NCBI GenBank assembly: GCA_029776065.1 | Contig: JARVJP010000011.1 | Location: forward strand, 278,961-342,960 | Length of the DNA: 64,000 bases | Direction of reading: 5' to 3' | From: Nitrososphaeria archaeon | Lineage (GTDB): Archaea > Thermoproteota > Nitrososphaeria > JACIWG01 | Part shown: positions 43,534 to 52,492 of the stretch, in pieces | Numbering within the stretch: the first letter of the stretch is position 1 | Layout: every line of letters begins with the position of its first letter | Translations under genes and position numbers: made by a program | Notes under the pieces: model-generated | What the model was told of the DNA's origin: nothing | The model's input: the letters and a program-made list of their open reading frames with translations, nothing else | Database searches by the model: none

Positions 43534-43800
43534 TTATCTTGAATATTTCTGTCTTAGTTCCCTTAAGATCTTCCTAAGCTCTTCTGTTGATGGGAAGTTT
43601 ATTGCATTACTTGGGCACATTTTAGCACAAGATTGGCATCCGACGGCGCATTCGTATGGGTTCTTGACTATTGGGCGAGGTTCATTTCCTTCAACGCCAT
43701 ATACGTTATGTGGGCACATCTTCACACAAGTCAGACATCGAATGCATTTCTCATAGTTTATTGATGGGAACCAAGGTATTTCTTCACGTGGAATTTCCAT
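43534..43800 (-). CDS. Ferredoxin with two [4Fe-4S] clusters
   Basis: An 88-residue soluble electron carrier. Cluster 1 ligands: C19, C22, C25 and C29 in CIRCLTCVKMCP. Cluster 2: C51, C55, C58 and C62 in CAVGCQSCAKMCP, with one extra residue between the first two cysteines. The typical cross-ligation proline follows each set. It lies 33 nt downstream of the HdrA-like protein gene and upstream of the ArsR regulator, so the three probably act together in low-potential electron transfer. Confidence 0.93.
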   Translation of the reverse strand: MEIPREEIPWFPSINYEKCIRCLTCVKMCPHNVYGVEGNEPRPIVKNPYECAVGCQSCAKMCPSNAINFPSTEELRKILRELRQKYSR

Positions 43801-43833
43801 AATCTCACCAGATTTCGCACTCTCTTAGACCTT

Positions 43834-44226
43834 CTAAGCACTTGCTTTACTTAGTACTTTATTAACAGTTTCTTCTACCTTCTTCATAGCTTCTTCTGTT
43901 CCCATGTTCCTCAAATCCAGTGAAACTAATTGCTTCTCGATGTCTAAACCTTTTGATGCAAAAATTTCCTTGAACATCTTATTCTGCATCTTAGGATCGC
44001 ACGCACCAACAACATATACTATGTCTTTTCTGTTTTCTTTTAGATAGTCTTTCCAAAATCTATCGCCATCGTCAACACATAATTGTGGATGTACTATCGC
44101 GTATTCAACGTCTAATTCGCGTCTGACGAAATTTATAAGTTTCCAAAGGTCGAGTTTTGTAAAACCTGGGCATTCTCCTGTACAGATACACATTATAAAT
44201 CGTGGTTTCTCAACCATATGCATCAC
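43834..44226 (-). CDS. HdrA N-terminal-domain-like iron-sulfur protein
   Basis: A 130-residue stand-alone protein resembling the N-terminal domain of heterodisulfide reductase subunit A: cysteines C13, C15 and C19 in MCICTGECPG, C50 in HPQLCVDDG, and VYVVGACDPKMQNKMFKE with C76, parallel to the HdrA segment that ends in AACSP. The FAD part of HdrA is missing. Four or five cysteines are enough for one [4Fe-4S] cluster. With the ferredoxin downstream it could form a small electron-transfer unit. The start may be the first or the fourth methionine. Confidence 0.7.
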   Translation of the reverse strand: MMHMVEKPRFIMCICTGECPGFTKLDLWKLINFVRRELDVEYAIVHPQLCVDDGDRFWKDYLKENRKDIVYVVGACDPKMQNKMFKEIFASKGLDIEKQLVSLDLRNMGTEEAMKKVEETVNKVLSKASA

Positions 44227-44408
44227 TTTAACTTTTAGCCAATCATATTAACGTATTTAAATATATCGAATTATAGTGACTAACGCATGTTTTTTATTAA
44301 AAATAAGCATATTCTTTGGTAAGTAGAAGTTTGATTTGGCATGCTCTCTTGATAAGGTGGAAAGAATATCTTGAAGGGGTTGAGCTCTTCTGACCTAAGT
44401 CATAACGG

Positions 44409-44708
44409 TTAGAGTTGGGCTTCTTTAATTATTATTTCTGATATCTTCTTAATATCCCCATTGTAAATGTCAAGTGTTGGAACCTTTTGCAGATACTTTG
44501 AAATTATTATTTCATAGTTTATTTTCTTTCTAGCTTTTTCTGCAATTTCCATGTGCCTTAATGACCCTGCTGCAACTGCTGTTGTACAACACATACGTCC
44601 TTTATCCATGTTCGTAAGTAGAACACCGGTCGCTTGTTCAACCTGTCCAACATTGGCTGCGCCATCACAAACCCAAATAACATTTTCATGTTCAGCAGAC
44701 TTTAACAA
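44409..44708 (-). CDS. DGC-domain putative zinc-binding protein
   Basis: A 99-residue protein with the DGC pattern: VCDGAANVGQVEQATGVLL from residue 13 and GRMCCTTAVAAGS near 38-50, whose paired cysteines and C14 probably bind metal. Family function is unknown; the name comes from the conserved Asp-Gly-Cys-type positions. The start is a TTG directly after an in-frame stop. It is the most upstream gene of the minus-strand series DGC, HdrA-like, ferredoxin, ArsR, then hypFCD, with 182 nt before the next gene. Confidence 0.78.
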   Translation of the reverse strand: MLKSAEHENVIWVCDGAANVGQVEQATGVLLTNMDKGRMCCTTAVAAGSLRHMEIAEKARKKINYEIIISKYLQKVPTLDIYNGDIKKISEIIIKEAQL

Positions 44709-44877
44709 TCTTCAAGTATTTTAAGCTCTTTCTTTTCCTCTTTTGCTTAATTGTCACCTTCTTTAAATTATAGTTATAAGCTGGTATTTGAATTTTGTCC
44801 AAACCTAACTTTTCTCCCGGAAAGTGATGATATTGCCAGTTTATTCTTTTAGCTCTGACTGTTATTTTTAGTAGAAA

Positions 44878-44888
44878 GATTTAAAAAG
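44878..44888 (+). promoter_or_regulatory. TATA box of the carAB operon
   Basis: GATTTAAAAAG would start transcription near 44908, 14 nt before the proposed ATA start, leaving GGGAGAGGG in the leader as ribosome site. Confidence 0.45.
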
Positions 44889-44921
44889 TGCAGAGGTCTT
44901 AGCGGGAGAGGGTTTACGGCC

Positions 44922-46031
44922 ATAGTAAAAAAGGCTTGGATTGTTCTTGAGGATGGTTCTGTTCACGAAGGCAGGTCTTTTGGTTACCAAAAAAACGTTA
45001 TTGGTGAAGTAGTTTTCACAACTGGAATGGTTGGCTATACCAAGTCACTCACAGACCCATCTTACAGAGGGCAGATACTTATGTTCACTTATCCTTTGAT
45101 AGGTAATTATGGTGTTGCCAGCTACCGTAATATAGACAAGTTTGGGATTCCAAGGTATTTTGAATCTGATTCGATTAAAGCTCAGGGGGTGATTGTCCAC
45201 GAATACTGTCAAACACCATCCCACTGGGCTTCGGTTCAGAGCATTCATGAATGGTTGTACCAAGAGCAAGTTCCAGGTGTCTACGATGTTGACACTAGGG
45301 GTCTAACGCAGAAGATAAGAGTCAAGGGTGTTATGATGGGTGCAATAGTTGTAGGCGAAAAACCTGATAAGGGGTTTGAACTGCTCAGCAAGTCAAAGAA
45401 ATATGGTGAAATCAACTTCGTTGAAGAAGTAAGCATAAAGGCTCCTAAAGTATATGGTGTAAATGGTAAAACTATCGTGTTGGTTGATTATGGTGTAAAA
45501 AACAACATCATAAGAAGTCTTCTCGTCAGAGGATTCAAGGTTATCCGGGTGCCGTATAGTTACACCACAGATGAAATTTTAAGTTTTAAGCCTGATGGTG
45601 TCGTTTTAAGCAATGGCCCTGGGGACCCTAAGCAGATGTCTGATTCCGTGAAAGAAATCAAACGTCTGATCGAATCTTATGAAAGACCAATTTTAGGTGT
45701 CTGCCTTGGCAATCAGATTCTTGGTTTAGCTTTGGGTGGTAATACATACAAATTGAAGTTTGGACATAGAGGACAGAATAAGCCAGTTCGAGATTTAGAG
45801 AATAATAAGTGTTACATCGTTAGTGAAAACCATGGCTACGCTGTTGACGGCGCGTCTTTAGAGAATACCGATTACAAGGTTTGGTTAAAGAACATCGACG
45901 ATGGTACTATTGAAGGGTTGAAGCATAAGAATCTTCCCATTTTCAGTACACAATTCCATCCTGAAGCGTCCCCAGGCCCTTACGACACAACATTTGTCTT
46001 TGACATGTTTGCAAAAATGGTGAATTGTTAA
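44922..46031 (+). CDS. carA: Carbamoyl-phosphate synthase small (glutaminase) subunit
   Basis: Releases ammonia from glutamine for carbamoyl phosphate. The glutamine amidotransferase core has GVCLGNQILGLALGG with the nucleophile cysteine and TQFHPEASPGP with histidine and glutamate. The track starts at ATG 45027, inside the conserved N-terminal domain. Upstream in frame the sequence KKAWIVLEDGSVHEGRSFGY and NVIGEVVFTTGM is clearly CarA, but there is no ATG, GTG or TTG before a stop. GGGAGAGGG lies 9 nt before an ATA at 44922, which I take as the start. Its TAA is followed directly by the carB ATG. Confidence 0.9.
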   Translation: MVKKAWIVLEDGSVHEGRSFGYQKNVIGEVVFTTGMVGYTKSLTDPSYRGQILMFTYPLIGNYGVASYRNIDKFGIPRYFESDSIKAQGVIVHEYCQTPSHWASVQSIHEWLYQEQVPGVYDVDTRGLTQKIRVKGVMMGAIVVGEKPDKGFELLSKSKKYGEINFVEEVSIKAPKVYGVNGKTIVLVDYGVKNNIIRSLLVRGFKVIRVPYSYTTDEILSFKPDGVVLSNGPGDPKQMSDSVKEIKRLIESYERPILGVCLGNQILGLALGGNTYKLKFGHRGQNKPVRDLENNKCYIVSENHGYAVDGASLENTDYKVWLKNIDDGTIEGLKHKNLPIFSTQFHPEASPGPYDTTFVFDMFAKMVNC

Positions 46032-49000
46032 ATGCCAAAGTTCGAATCTGTAAAGAAGGTGTTAGTGATCGGATCAGGTCCAATACAGATATCAATGGCT
46101 GGCGAATTCGATTACTCTGGGACACAAGCTTTAAAGGCTCTTAAAGAAGAAAGAATTGGAACTATTCTCATCAACTCTAACATTGCCACCATTCAAACAG
46201 ATGAAAAGTTAGCCGACAGAGTATACCTTCTACCAACTACACCAGAATACGTCGAAAAGGTGATAGAAAAAGAGAGACCAGACGGTGTTCTTTTAGGGTT
46301 TGGCGGTCAGACCGCACTGAACTGCGGTTTTGAACTTTATCGAAAAGGTGTGTTCCAAAAGCATGGTGTTCGTGTTCTTGGCACAAGTGTGGAGAGTATA
46401 AACATTACGTCAGATAGACAGCTCTTTAGGAAGACTATGGAAGAAGTTTCTCTTCCTGTTCTAGCGAGTGAAGCGGTTACAAATGTGAAGGATGCTCTGA
46501 GGATAGCTGAACGCATTGGTTACCCTGTGATCGTCAGAGTTGCGTATAATCTTGGAGGGAGAGGAGGTGGTGTAGCCTACAACCAACTAGAATTAGATGA
46601 AATTGTGAGTAAGGGTTTGGCTAATAGTTACATTGGTCAAGTATTGATAGAGGAATATATAGGAAAATATAAGCAGATAGAATACGAAGTTGTAAGAGAC
46701 TACGATGACAACGCCATAACGGTCTGCAATATGGAAAACGTCCTAGGCATGCGGGTGCACACAGGGGACAACTTTGTAGTCTCACCATCTCAGACTCTAA
46801 CAAACGACGAATATCACATGTTAAGAGATGCTTCGATCAAGGCGACTAGAGCGAGTAAGATTGTAGGTGAATGCAACGTACAATTAGCTCTTGACCCTAA
46901 GTCAAATAACTACTTCGTCATTGAAATTAACCCGAGGCTCTCACGATCTTCAGCACTCGCTTCTAAGGCTACAGGGTACCCGCTAGCCTATATAGCGGCA
47001 AAGCTAGCGATTGGTTACACTCTTCCTGAAATCATGAACAAGGTTACAAATGTTACCAGTTCTTTCTTTGAACCCGCCCTAGATTATGTTGTCATAAAGG
47101 TTCCCAGATGGGATTTATCGAAGTTCGGATTTGTTGATAGAAGGCTGAGAACCCAGATGAAGTCTGTCGGAGAGGTGATGGCTATCGGCAGAACGTTTGA
47201 AGAAGCGATTCAAAAGGCGATGAGGATGTTAGACGTCGGATTTGACGGCTTGACCACAGAATTAGAAGGCGAATCCTTGGATGAAGTAGAAAACGCGTTG
47301 GTGATGCCAACCGACTCTATACTACTTAATATTGTGAAGGCGCTTAAACTAGGCATTAGTGTAGAGAGAATTTGCAAACTGACTTGGATAGATAGATGGT
47401 TTGTTGAAAAGATAAAGAACATTGTTGACATGGAAAAAGAACTCTCTAAAGTCAAAGAACTAAGAGAAGAATGTTGTGAGGTAATTAGACGAGCTAAGAA
47501 GATCGGTTTCTCAGATAGCCAAATATCTAAAGTTACAAATATAAAGGAAGAAGAGATTCGAGCTTTCAGAAAAAGGTTTGGCATCATCCCTGTTGTTAAG
47601 CAGGTAGATACTCTCGCAGCAGAATGGCCTGCTAAGACGAACTACCTCTACCTCACTTATGGAGGGGATAAAGACGACGTGAGCTTTGCTAACGATAAGA
47701 AGAAAGTAGTTGTTTTAGGGGCGGGCACATATAGGATAGGTAGTAGTGTTGAATTCGATTGGTCAACCATGAACCTTGTGTGGGCACTTAAAAGACACAA
47801 CATAAATGAAACCATCGTTGTGAACTGTAACCCAGAGACAGTTTCAACAGACTACGACATGAGCGACAAACTATACTTTGAAGAAATAACTTTCGAGCGT
47901 GTTCTCGACATATACGATAAGGAGAAGCCTTTAGGTGTCGTGACATGTGTCGGCGGGCAGACTGCGAATAACCTTGCACCAAAGCTAGCAAAGGTCAATG
48001 TTAGAATCCTAGGGACAAAGGGGGAAGATGTTGATAGAGCTGAAGATAGAGTCAAGTTCAGTTCACTACTAGACAAACTGGACATACCACAGCCTCCTTG
48101 GGCCAAGTTCACTTCTATAGAAGAAGCAAAAAGGTTTGCTGAAAGCCTAGGCTATCCTGTTATGGTTAGACCGTCCTATGTCTTAGGTGGGTCTGTCATG
48201 AAGGTGGCTTGGAACCACTGGCAGCTTGAAGACTTTTTGAAAAGAGCTGCAAAGGTCACAAAAGATTATCCTGTAACAGTTAGCAAGTTTATAAGTGGTG
48301 CGATGGAGGTCGAGGTAGACGGTGTGTGTGATGGCGAACACACGTTTATCGGCGCTATAATAGAACACCTTGAACCTGCAGGAATACACTCAGGTGACGC
48401 TACAATGACTATTCCAACACAGAGGCTTTCAAAGAAACACGTTGAGGAGATAAAAGATTATACAAGGCGAATAGCACGGGAGTTGAAAATAGTTGGGCCA
48501 TTTAATATACAATATCTTGTGAAGGGGCTTGAGGTTAGTGTGATAGAATGTAATCTGAGGGCTAGTAGGTCGATGCCATTTGTATCAAAAGTTAAAGGGG
48601 TCAATTTGATGGATGAAGCAGCGAAAGCACTTTTGGGAATTGGAATAGAAGATACCGATGAAAAAGACGTTCCACACGTTGGTGTTAAGACTCCACAGTT
48701 TTCGTTTATGCAGGTTGATGGTGCAGACCCCATATTAGGAGTTGAGATGAAATCCACAGGTGAAGCCGCATGCATAGGTGAAAGCTTTTACGAAGCGTTA
48801 CTGCTAGCTTACTCTGCCGTAGGGTTAAAGATTCTTAAACCAAATCACGGTGGAAACATCTTTGTAAGCGTAAGTACTGATTCGAGAAGAGATGAAGTTG
48901 AGCCTTTAATAAGACAACTACTGTGGCTTGGATTTAATATATACTGTACACCTGGAACAGCTACGTACTTCAAGAATAAGGGATTAAATGTTAAAGTTCT

Positions 49001-49292
49001 TCATAAGGTAAGTGAGAAGAAAGAGCCAAATGTGTTAAGTTATATCCTGAACAGAAAGATAGACATGATAATAAACATCCCTGAAACAGAAAGGTTAGAC
49101 ACCTTCCAAAGTGTTTTAGACGACGAATATGCTATAAGAAGGAAGGCTGTAGAGATGGGGATACCAGTGGTGACTGTTCCAAGAGTGCTTGAAGAAGTCA
49201 TCCAAGGAATAAGGAGGGTAAAAAGTTTTAACATAAAATCCTTGCAAGAATACCATCAAGTAGGGTTCAATATTTTTTTAAAAAAAAGTTAA
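46032..49292 (+). CDS. carB: Carbamoyl-phosphate synthase large subunit
   Basis: Makes carbamoyl phosphate from bicarbonate, ammonia and two ATP. The 1086 residues are full length: first ATP-grasp half (about 1-400, with LVIGSGPIQISMAGEFDYSG), oligomerisation domain (about 400-550), second ATP-grasp half (about 555-935, with VLGAGTYRIGSSVEFDWS, where bacterial enzymes have a GPNRIGQGIEFDY-type segment), and a C-terminal MGS-like regulatory domain from about 940. The product serves pyrimidine and arginine synthesis and also HypF, whose gene is 3 kb away. No gap after carA. Confidence 0.97.
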   Translation: MPKFESVKKVLVIGSGPIQISMAGEFDYSGTQALKALKEERIGTILINSNIATIQTDEKLADRVYLLPTTPEYVEKVIEKERPDGVLLGFGGQTALNCGFELYRKGVFQKHGVRVLGTSVESINITSDRQLFRKTMEEVSLPVLASEAVTNVKDALRIAERIGYPVIVRVAYNLGGRGGGVAYNQLELDEIVSKGLANSYIGQVLIEEYIGKYKQIEYEVVRDYDDNAITVCNMENVLGMRVHTGDNFVVSPSQTLTNDEYHMLRDASIKATRASKIVGECNVQLALDPKSNNYFVIEINPRLSRSSALASKATGYPLAYIAAKLAIGYTLPEIMNKVTNVTSSFFEPALDYVVIKVPRWDLSKFGFVDRRLRTQMKSVGEVMAIGRTFEEAIQKAMRMLDVGFDGLTTELEGESLDEVENALVMPTDSILLNIVKALKLGISVERICKLTWIDRWFVEKIKNIVDMEKELSKVKELREECCEVIRRAKKIGFSDSQISKVTNIKEEEIRAFRKRFGIIPVVKQVDTLAAEWPAKTNYLYLTYGGDKDDVSFANDKKKVVVLGAGTYRIGSSVEFDWSTMNLVWALKRHNINETIVVNCNPETVSTDYDMSDKLYFEEITFERVLDIYDKEKPLGVVTCVGGQTANNLAPKLAKVNVRILGTKGEDVDRAEDRVKFSSLLDKLDIPQPPWAKFTSIEEAKRFAESLGYPVMVRPSYVLGGSVMKVAWNHWQLEDFLKRAAKVTKDYPVTVSKFISGAMEVEVDGVCDGEHTFIGAIIEHLEPAGIHSGDATMTIPTQRLSKKHVEEIKDYTRRIARELKIVGPFNIQYLVKGLEVSVIECNLRASRSMPFVSKVKGVNLMDEAAKALLGIGIEDTDEKDVPHVGVKTPQFSFMQVDGADPILGVEMKSTGEAACIGESFYEALLLAYSAVGLKILKPNHGGNIFVSVSTDSRRDEVEPLIRQLLWLGFNIYCTPGTATYFKNKGLNVKVLHKVSEKKEPNVLSYILNRKIDMIINIPETERLDTFQSVLDDEYAIRRKAVEMGIPVVTVPRVLEEVIQGIRRVKSFNIKSLQEYHQVGFNIFLKKS

Positions 49293-49300
49293 GAAAAGAT

Positions 49301-49311
49301 TTAAATAAACA
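49301..49311 (+). promoter_or_regulatory. TATA box of the exported protein gene
   Basis: TTTAAATAAAC is centred about 25 nt before the ATG at 49330, predicting a leaderless transcript separate from carB. Confidence 0.5.
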
Positions 49312-49329
49312 TTCACTTTAGAACATGGT

Positions 49330-50097
49330 ATGAAAATATTCGGACCCAACTTCAAATATGTGTTACTAATCTTCTTATTATCCTTAACAACTATGATCCC
49401 TGTAACTTACGGTGCCACTGAGACACTGACCGGACCGAACACATTCTTTGACACATATTATTCTGTGCCATTCTTTCTACTTGAATCCCCAGATGGATTT
49501 AACGGGAGAACGATCCTCTATGAGGAATGGGCGTTTGCAATAAGAGATGTTGACACGCCGACTGGAAAGGCTGGATTAAAAGACTTCGAACTCTTCGCAG
49601 TAAGTTATTTTGTTTATGGTTACGACCAAGAAGAAGGATACTTCGCAGAAACCATAGTCTTTGGGACCCTAGAATATGTAGAAGATGGGGAAGGATATAG
49701 TTATTGGATTCCAAATGAAGAATACAAAGTATCAGGAGGAGGGTCATTTACAGTTAGGCCTGTAGTTGGTCCTGACTACAATGATTGGGAGAGGGTTGTT
49801 TTCAAGCTTACTGGCACAGACAGCTATGGTTCGAAGGTTTTGATAAGTGGAACGTATACTTGTGCAAGTGGTCCACCAGTATACTATATTAATCTGATGA
49901 TAAAGTTGACAGGCCAAGTTTTCGAAGCCGACTGGGAAAATGACCAATGGGTTCCAACTGGGAGGGTAGAAACGCATACCCTCAAACTTAATGGCTATCC
50001 ATCTGATTACTACTATCTCTCACCTTGGTATGTGTGGGCTTACGCATATCCTGATCAGCTAATGTGGTTCCCAGGATACTGGCCTATTTATGACTAA
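49330..50097 (+). CDS. Exported protein of unknown function
   Basis: A 255-residue protein with a clear Sec signal peptide: KYVLLIFLLSLTTMIPVTYGA, with cleavage likely after YGA. The mature part is rich in tyrosine, tryptophan and acidic residues, beta-like, without cysteine motifs or a C-terminal anchor. I recognise no family. A TATA box 25 nt upstream supports the start. Its aromatic-rich ending (YYYLSPWYVWAYAYPDQLMW) is striking. A secreted binding or surface protein is a fair guess but no more. Confidence 0.65.
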   Translation: MKIFGPNFKYVLLIFLLSLTTMIPVTYGATETLTGPNTFFDTYYSVPFFLLESPDGFNGRTILYEEWAFAIRDVDTPTGKAGLKDFELFAVSYFVYGYDQEEGYFAETIVFGTLEYVEDGEGYSYWIPNEEYKVSGGGSFTVRPVVGPDYNDWERVVFKLTGTDSYGSKVLISGTYTCASGPPVYYINLMIKLTGQVFEADWENDQWVPTGRVETHTLKLNGYPSDYYYLSPWYVWAYAYPDQLMWFPGYWPIYD

Positions 50098-50355
50098 ACC
50101 CCTCTATTTTTTTATTTTACATTTAGAAATTAAATTATATGAGTAAAATAAATAATGCATGTTAAATCTCATATTTTAAGCAAGAGTTTAAGTTACTGAT
50201 TTAAACAAATTAAGTGAGCTCAAGGTTTGACTCTAAAAGGTCTGTTTTTAAGTCTAATAGTTACTTTGTAGAAGCACCTTAAAAGACGAGTTTGGAAGGG
50301 GTTGTCGTCAAAAACTTAAGTTCTTACTTTAAATATCAAGGGAGTGAAAGGTTGC

Positions 50356-51813
50356 ATGGTTATCAAACTATTCAACACAATGGGTAGACGTAAGGTGGTC
50401 TTTAGACCATTAAAGGATAAAAAAGTTGGTTTATACTGTTGTGGTCCAACTGTGTACGATTATCCTCATATTGGGAACATGAAGACATATGTGAACGAAG
50501 ACGTTCTCAGAAGGGTTTTAGAGTTAAATGGTTACAAGGTTACTCATGTTATGAATGTTACCGACGTCGGCCACTTGACAAGCCAGGCTGATACAGGAGA
50601 GGATAAAGTTGAGATGGCTGCGAGGATAAAGAGAACGAACGCGTACGAGATTGCGCGTTTTTTCGCAGAGGCCTTCTTTAAAGACTGTGACCTCCTTAAC
50701 ATTTTAAGGCCCACTATTATAGTTAAGGCTACAGATCACATAAGTGACATGATAGAGTTCATAAAGAAGTTAGAAGAAAAAGGGTATACTTATAGAATTG
50801 AAGGCGATGGAATATACTTTGATACTTCAAAGTTTAAAGCATATGGTAAGCTAACTGGGATGAATTTTAAGAAGTTAAATAAGTACCTTAAAGCTGGTGC
50901 GCGAGTTGATGTGGTACCTGGTAAAAAGAGCATCACAGACTTTGCTCTCTGGAAGTTCTCTCCAAAGGACGTCAAAAGACAGATGGAATGGGATTCACCT
51001 TGGGGTGTGGGCTTCCCTGGATGGCATATTGAATGCAGTGTCATGAGCATGAAATATCTAGGGGATACCTTCGACATACATTGTGGTGGAGTAGACCATA
51101 TTCCCATACATCATAGTAACGAGATCGCACAAAGTGAAGCAGTAACAGGTAAAAGGTTTGTGAAATACTGGGTACATTGTGAGCATGTGCTTGTTGAAGG
51201 AAAGAAGATGTCTAAGTCGCTCGGAAACTATTACACGTTAAAGGATGTCTTGGATAGAGGGTACACTTGGAGGGAGGTGAGATACTTGTTTATTTCAGCT
51301 CATTATAGGAGACAGCTGAACTTCACCTTCGAGGGGTTAAATGCTGCGAAGGCATCGGTTAAAAGAATCATCGACTTCCTAAAGAAACTTAAGCAGGTAG
51401 AAAAAGGTGCAGGCACCAAAAAGTTCAACTCATTATTGGCTAAAACTAAGAAGGAGTTTCTCTACGCAGTAAACGATGATCTTAATTTGCCAAAGGCTTT
51501 AGCGATAGTATTCAAATTCATTGCGTATGTTAACAAGATGATAGAGTTGAGGCAGTTAACCGGTGGGGATGCCGAAAAGGCCATAAAGTTAATACTTTGG
51601 TTCGATAACGTTCTTGGATTAAAGTTAAACGATTACCTTGTCGAAGAAGTTCTTCCTGATGAGGTAAGAGCGCTTATTGATTCAAGGGAAAGGGCTAGGC
51701 AAGCAAAAGACTTTGAGCTAGCTGATCGAATAAGAGAAACCATAAGAGAAAAATACGGCATAATACTTGAGGACACAAAGGACGGGACTCGATGGAGAAG
51801 AATCAGCAGATAA
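50356..51813 (+). CDS. cysS: Cysteinyl-tRNA synthetase
   Basis: Class I aminoacyl-tRNA synthetase that charges tRNA-Cys. The HIGH motif is in CCGPTVYDYPHIGN, the zinc-binding cysteine and histidines are in GWHIECSVMS and HCGGVDHIPIHHSNE, and the KMSKS loop is GKKMSKSLGN. About 485 residues. The track begins at a GTG (50344) that lies inside the ribosome site GGAGTGA; the ATG at 50356, 8 nt after it, is the better start. A TATA-like CTTTAAATA lies about 25 nt before that leader. Confidence 0.96.
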   Translation: MVIKLFNTMGRRKVVFRPLKDKKVGLYCCGPTVYDYPHIGNMKTYVNEDVLRRVLELNGYKVTHVMNVTDVGHLTSQADTGEDKVEMAARIKRTNAYEIARFFAEAFFKDCDLLNILRPTIIVKATDHISDMIEFIKKLEEKGYTYRIEGDGIYFDTSKFKAYGKLTGMNFKKLNKYLKAGARVDVVPGKKSITDFALWKFSPKDVKRQMEWDSPWGVGFPGWHIECSVMSMKYLGDTFDIHCGGVDHIPIHHSNEIAQSEAVTGKRFVKYWVHCEHVLVEGKKMSKSLGNYYTLKDVLDRGYTWREVRYLFISAHYRRQLNFTFEGLNAAKASVKRIIDFLKKLKQVEKGAGTKKFNSLLAKTKKEFLYAVNDDLNLPKALAIVFKFIAYVNKMIELRQLTGGDAEKAIKLILWFDNVLGLKLNDYLVEEVLPDEVRALIDSRERARQAKDFELADRIRETIREKYGIILEDTKDGTRWRRISR

Positions 51814-51956
51814 AGAATCTTCCCCATTTCTTGAATAGAAATCACTTTAGAATTAAATCTTCGACCTATCTTAAGGTAAAGCTTAGAAACATTCAACCCA
51901 TATCAAGAAGACTCTGTAACCCTCCTTTTATCAGAGTTTTTAAATTAAAAAGGAAA

Positions 51957-51966
51957 GATATAAATA
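51957..51966 (+). promoter_or_regulatory. TATA box (with purine-rich BRE) of the structured RNA gene
   Basis: GATATAAATA, preceded by AAAAAGGAAA as a B-recognition element, is centred 25 nt before 51987. That is precisely where the first helix of the structured RNA begins, which supports an independent, well-transcribed RNA gene. Confidence 0.6.
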
Positions 51967-51985
51967 GTAAGCTAACAAAATAGTT

Positions 51986-52216
51986 TTGCCGTTCGGTCAG
52001 GAAAAGGATGGGTTCGCTGATAGAAGATGGCATCAGGGTAGGACTTGGTGCCTGGCGCCAGCCAGTGAACGGCTAAACGAGTAGAATAGAGTTGGGGGGA
52101 ACCTCAAACCTTCCGAATCGTTTGGTCGTGGGCAAACCTAGAAGATGGTGAGAAGGTGAAAGCTAAGTAACCGTCTTCAAAGGAAAGCCACATCCGTCCT
52201 GAAAACTGAACGGAAG
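51986..52216 (+). ncRNA. Independent structured RNA of about 230 nt, family not recognised
   Basis: No ORF covers this stretch and both neighbours end or run away from it. The ends pair: CCGTTC (51989-51994) with GAACGG (52208-52213), TCAGGA (51997-52002) with TCCTGA (52197-52202), GGATG-GG (52006-52012) with CC-A-CATCC (52188-52195). Inside are hairpins CTGAT/ATCAG (52017-52036), AAACGA/TCGTTT (52075-52123) and GAAGATGGT/ACCGTCTTC (52141-52178, nine pairs with one G-U). A strong TATA box sits 25 nt upstream of the first helix. I looked for RNase P, SRP, 5S and cobalamin motifs and found none convincing. A divergent RNase P RNA is the best alternative, by topology only. Confidence 0.72.
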
Positions 52217-52492
52217 TTACCACCTATTATTCCTATTAATGATTAAACTGCTGTAACTGGAGCATTACCATAATCCTTAACAACATAGTTTCAACTTATC
52301 AGACCGGCTTCCCCTTTTTGTCATAATCTATTGCTTAAAGTTGTTTGTATTAAACCTTAGAATATTTTAGTTTGTGGCTAATATCTTTATTAGTGAATTA
52401 GTGTAATATTAAACTAGATCAGAACCTTTATAATGGCTGTGAAGGAGAGTTGCGCATCTGATGTAGTAGTGAGCTTGTTCTCCTTCTTATTA
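52217..52492. other. Intergenic region after the structured RNA
   Basis: About 275 nt of AT-rich DNA. It has an inverted repeat GAAGGAGA (from about 52440) with TCTCCTTC (to about 52487), directly past the stop of the minus-strand GTPase gene, which could end that transcript. A TATA-like TTTATAAT at about 52425 on the plus strand has no gene after it. Confidence 0.35.

Noticed and set aside
44825-44865. C/D box small RNA: GTGATGA followed by CTGA
   Set aside because: Only about 24 nt lie between the two boxes and there is no internal D-prime/C-prime pair, too short for an archaeal C/D sRNA.
51986-52216. Definite RNase P or SRP RNA call
   Set aside because: The conserved RNase P core (GAGGAAAGUCC and ACAGAA regions) and the SRP GGAAGG/AGCAG helix 8 motif are not seen; I keep it as an unassigned RNA.
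52440-52487. Hairpin GAAGGAGA/TCTCCTTC as a small RNA gene
   Set aside because: The loop of about 31 nt shows no further pairing and no known box motifs; it is more likely part of the 3-prime end of the GTPase transcript or chance.
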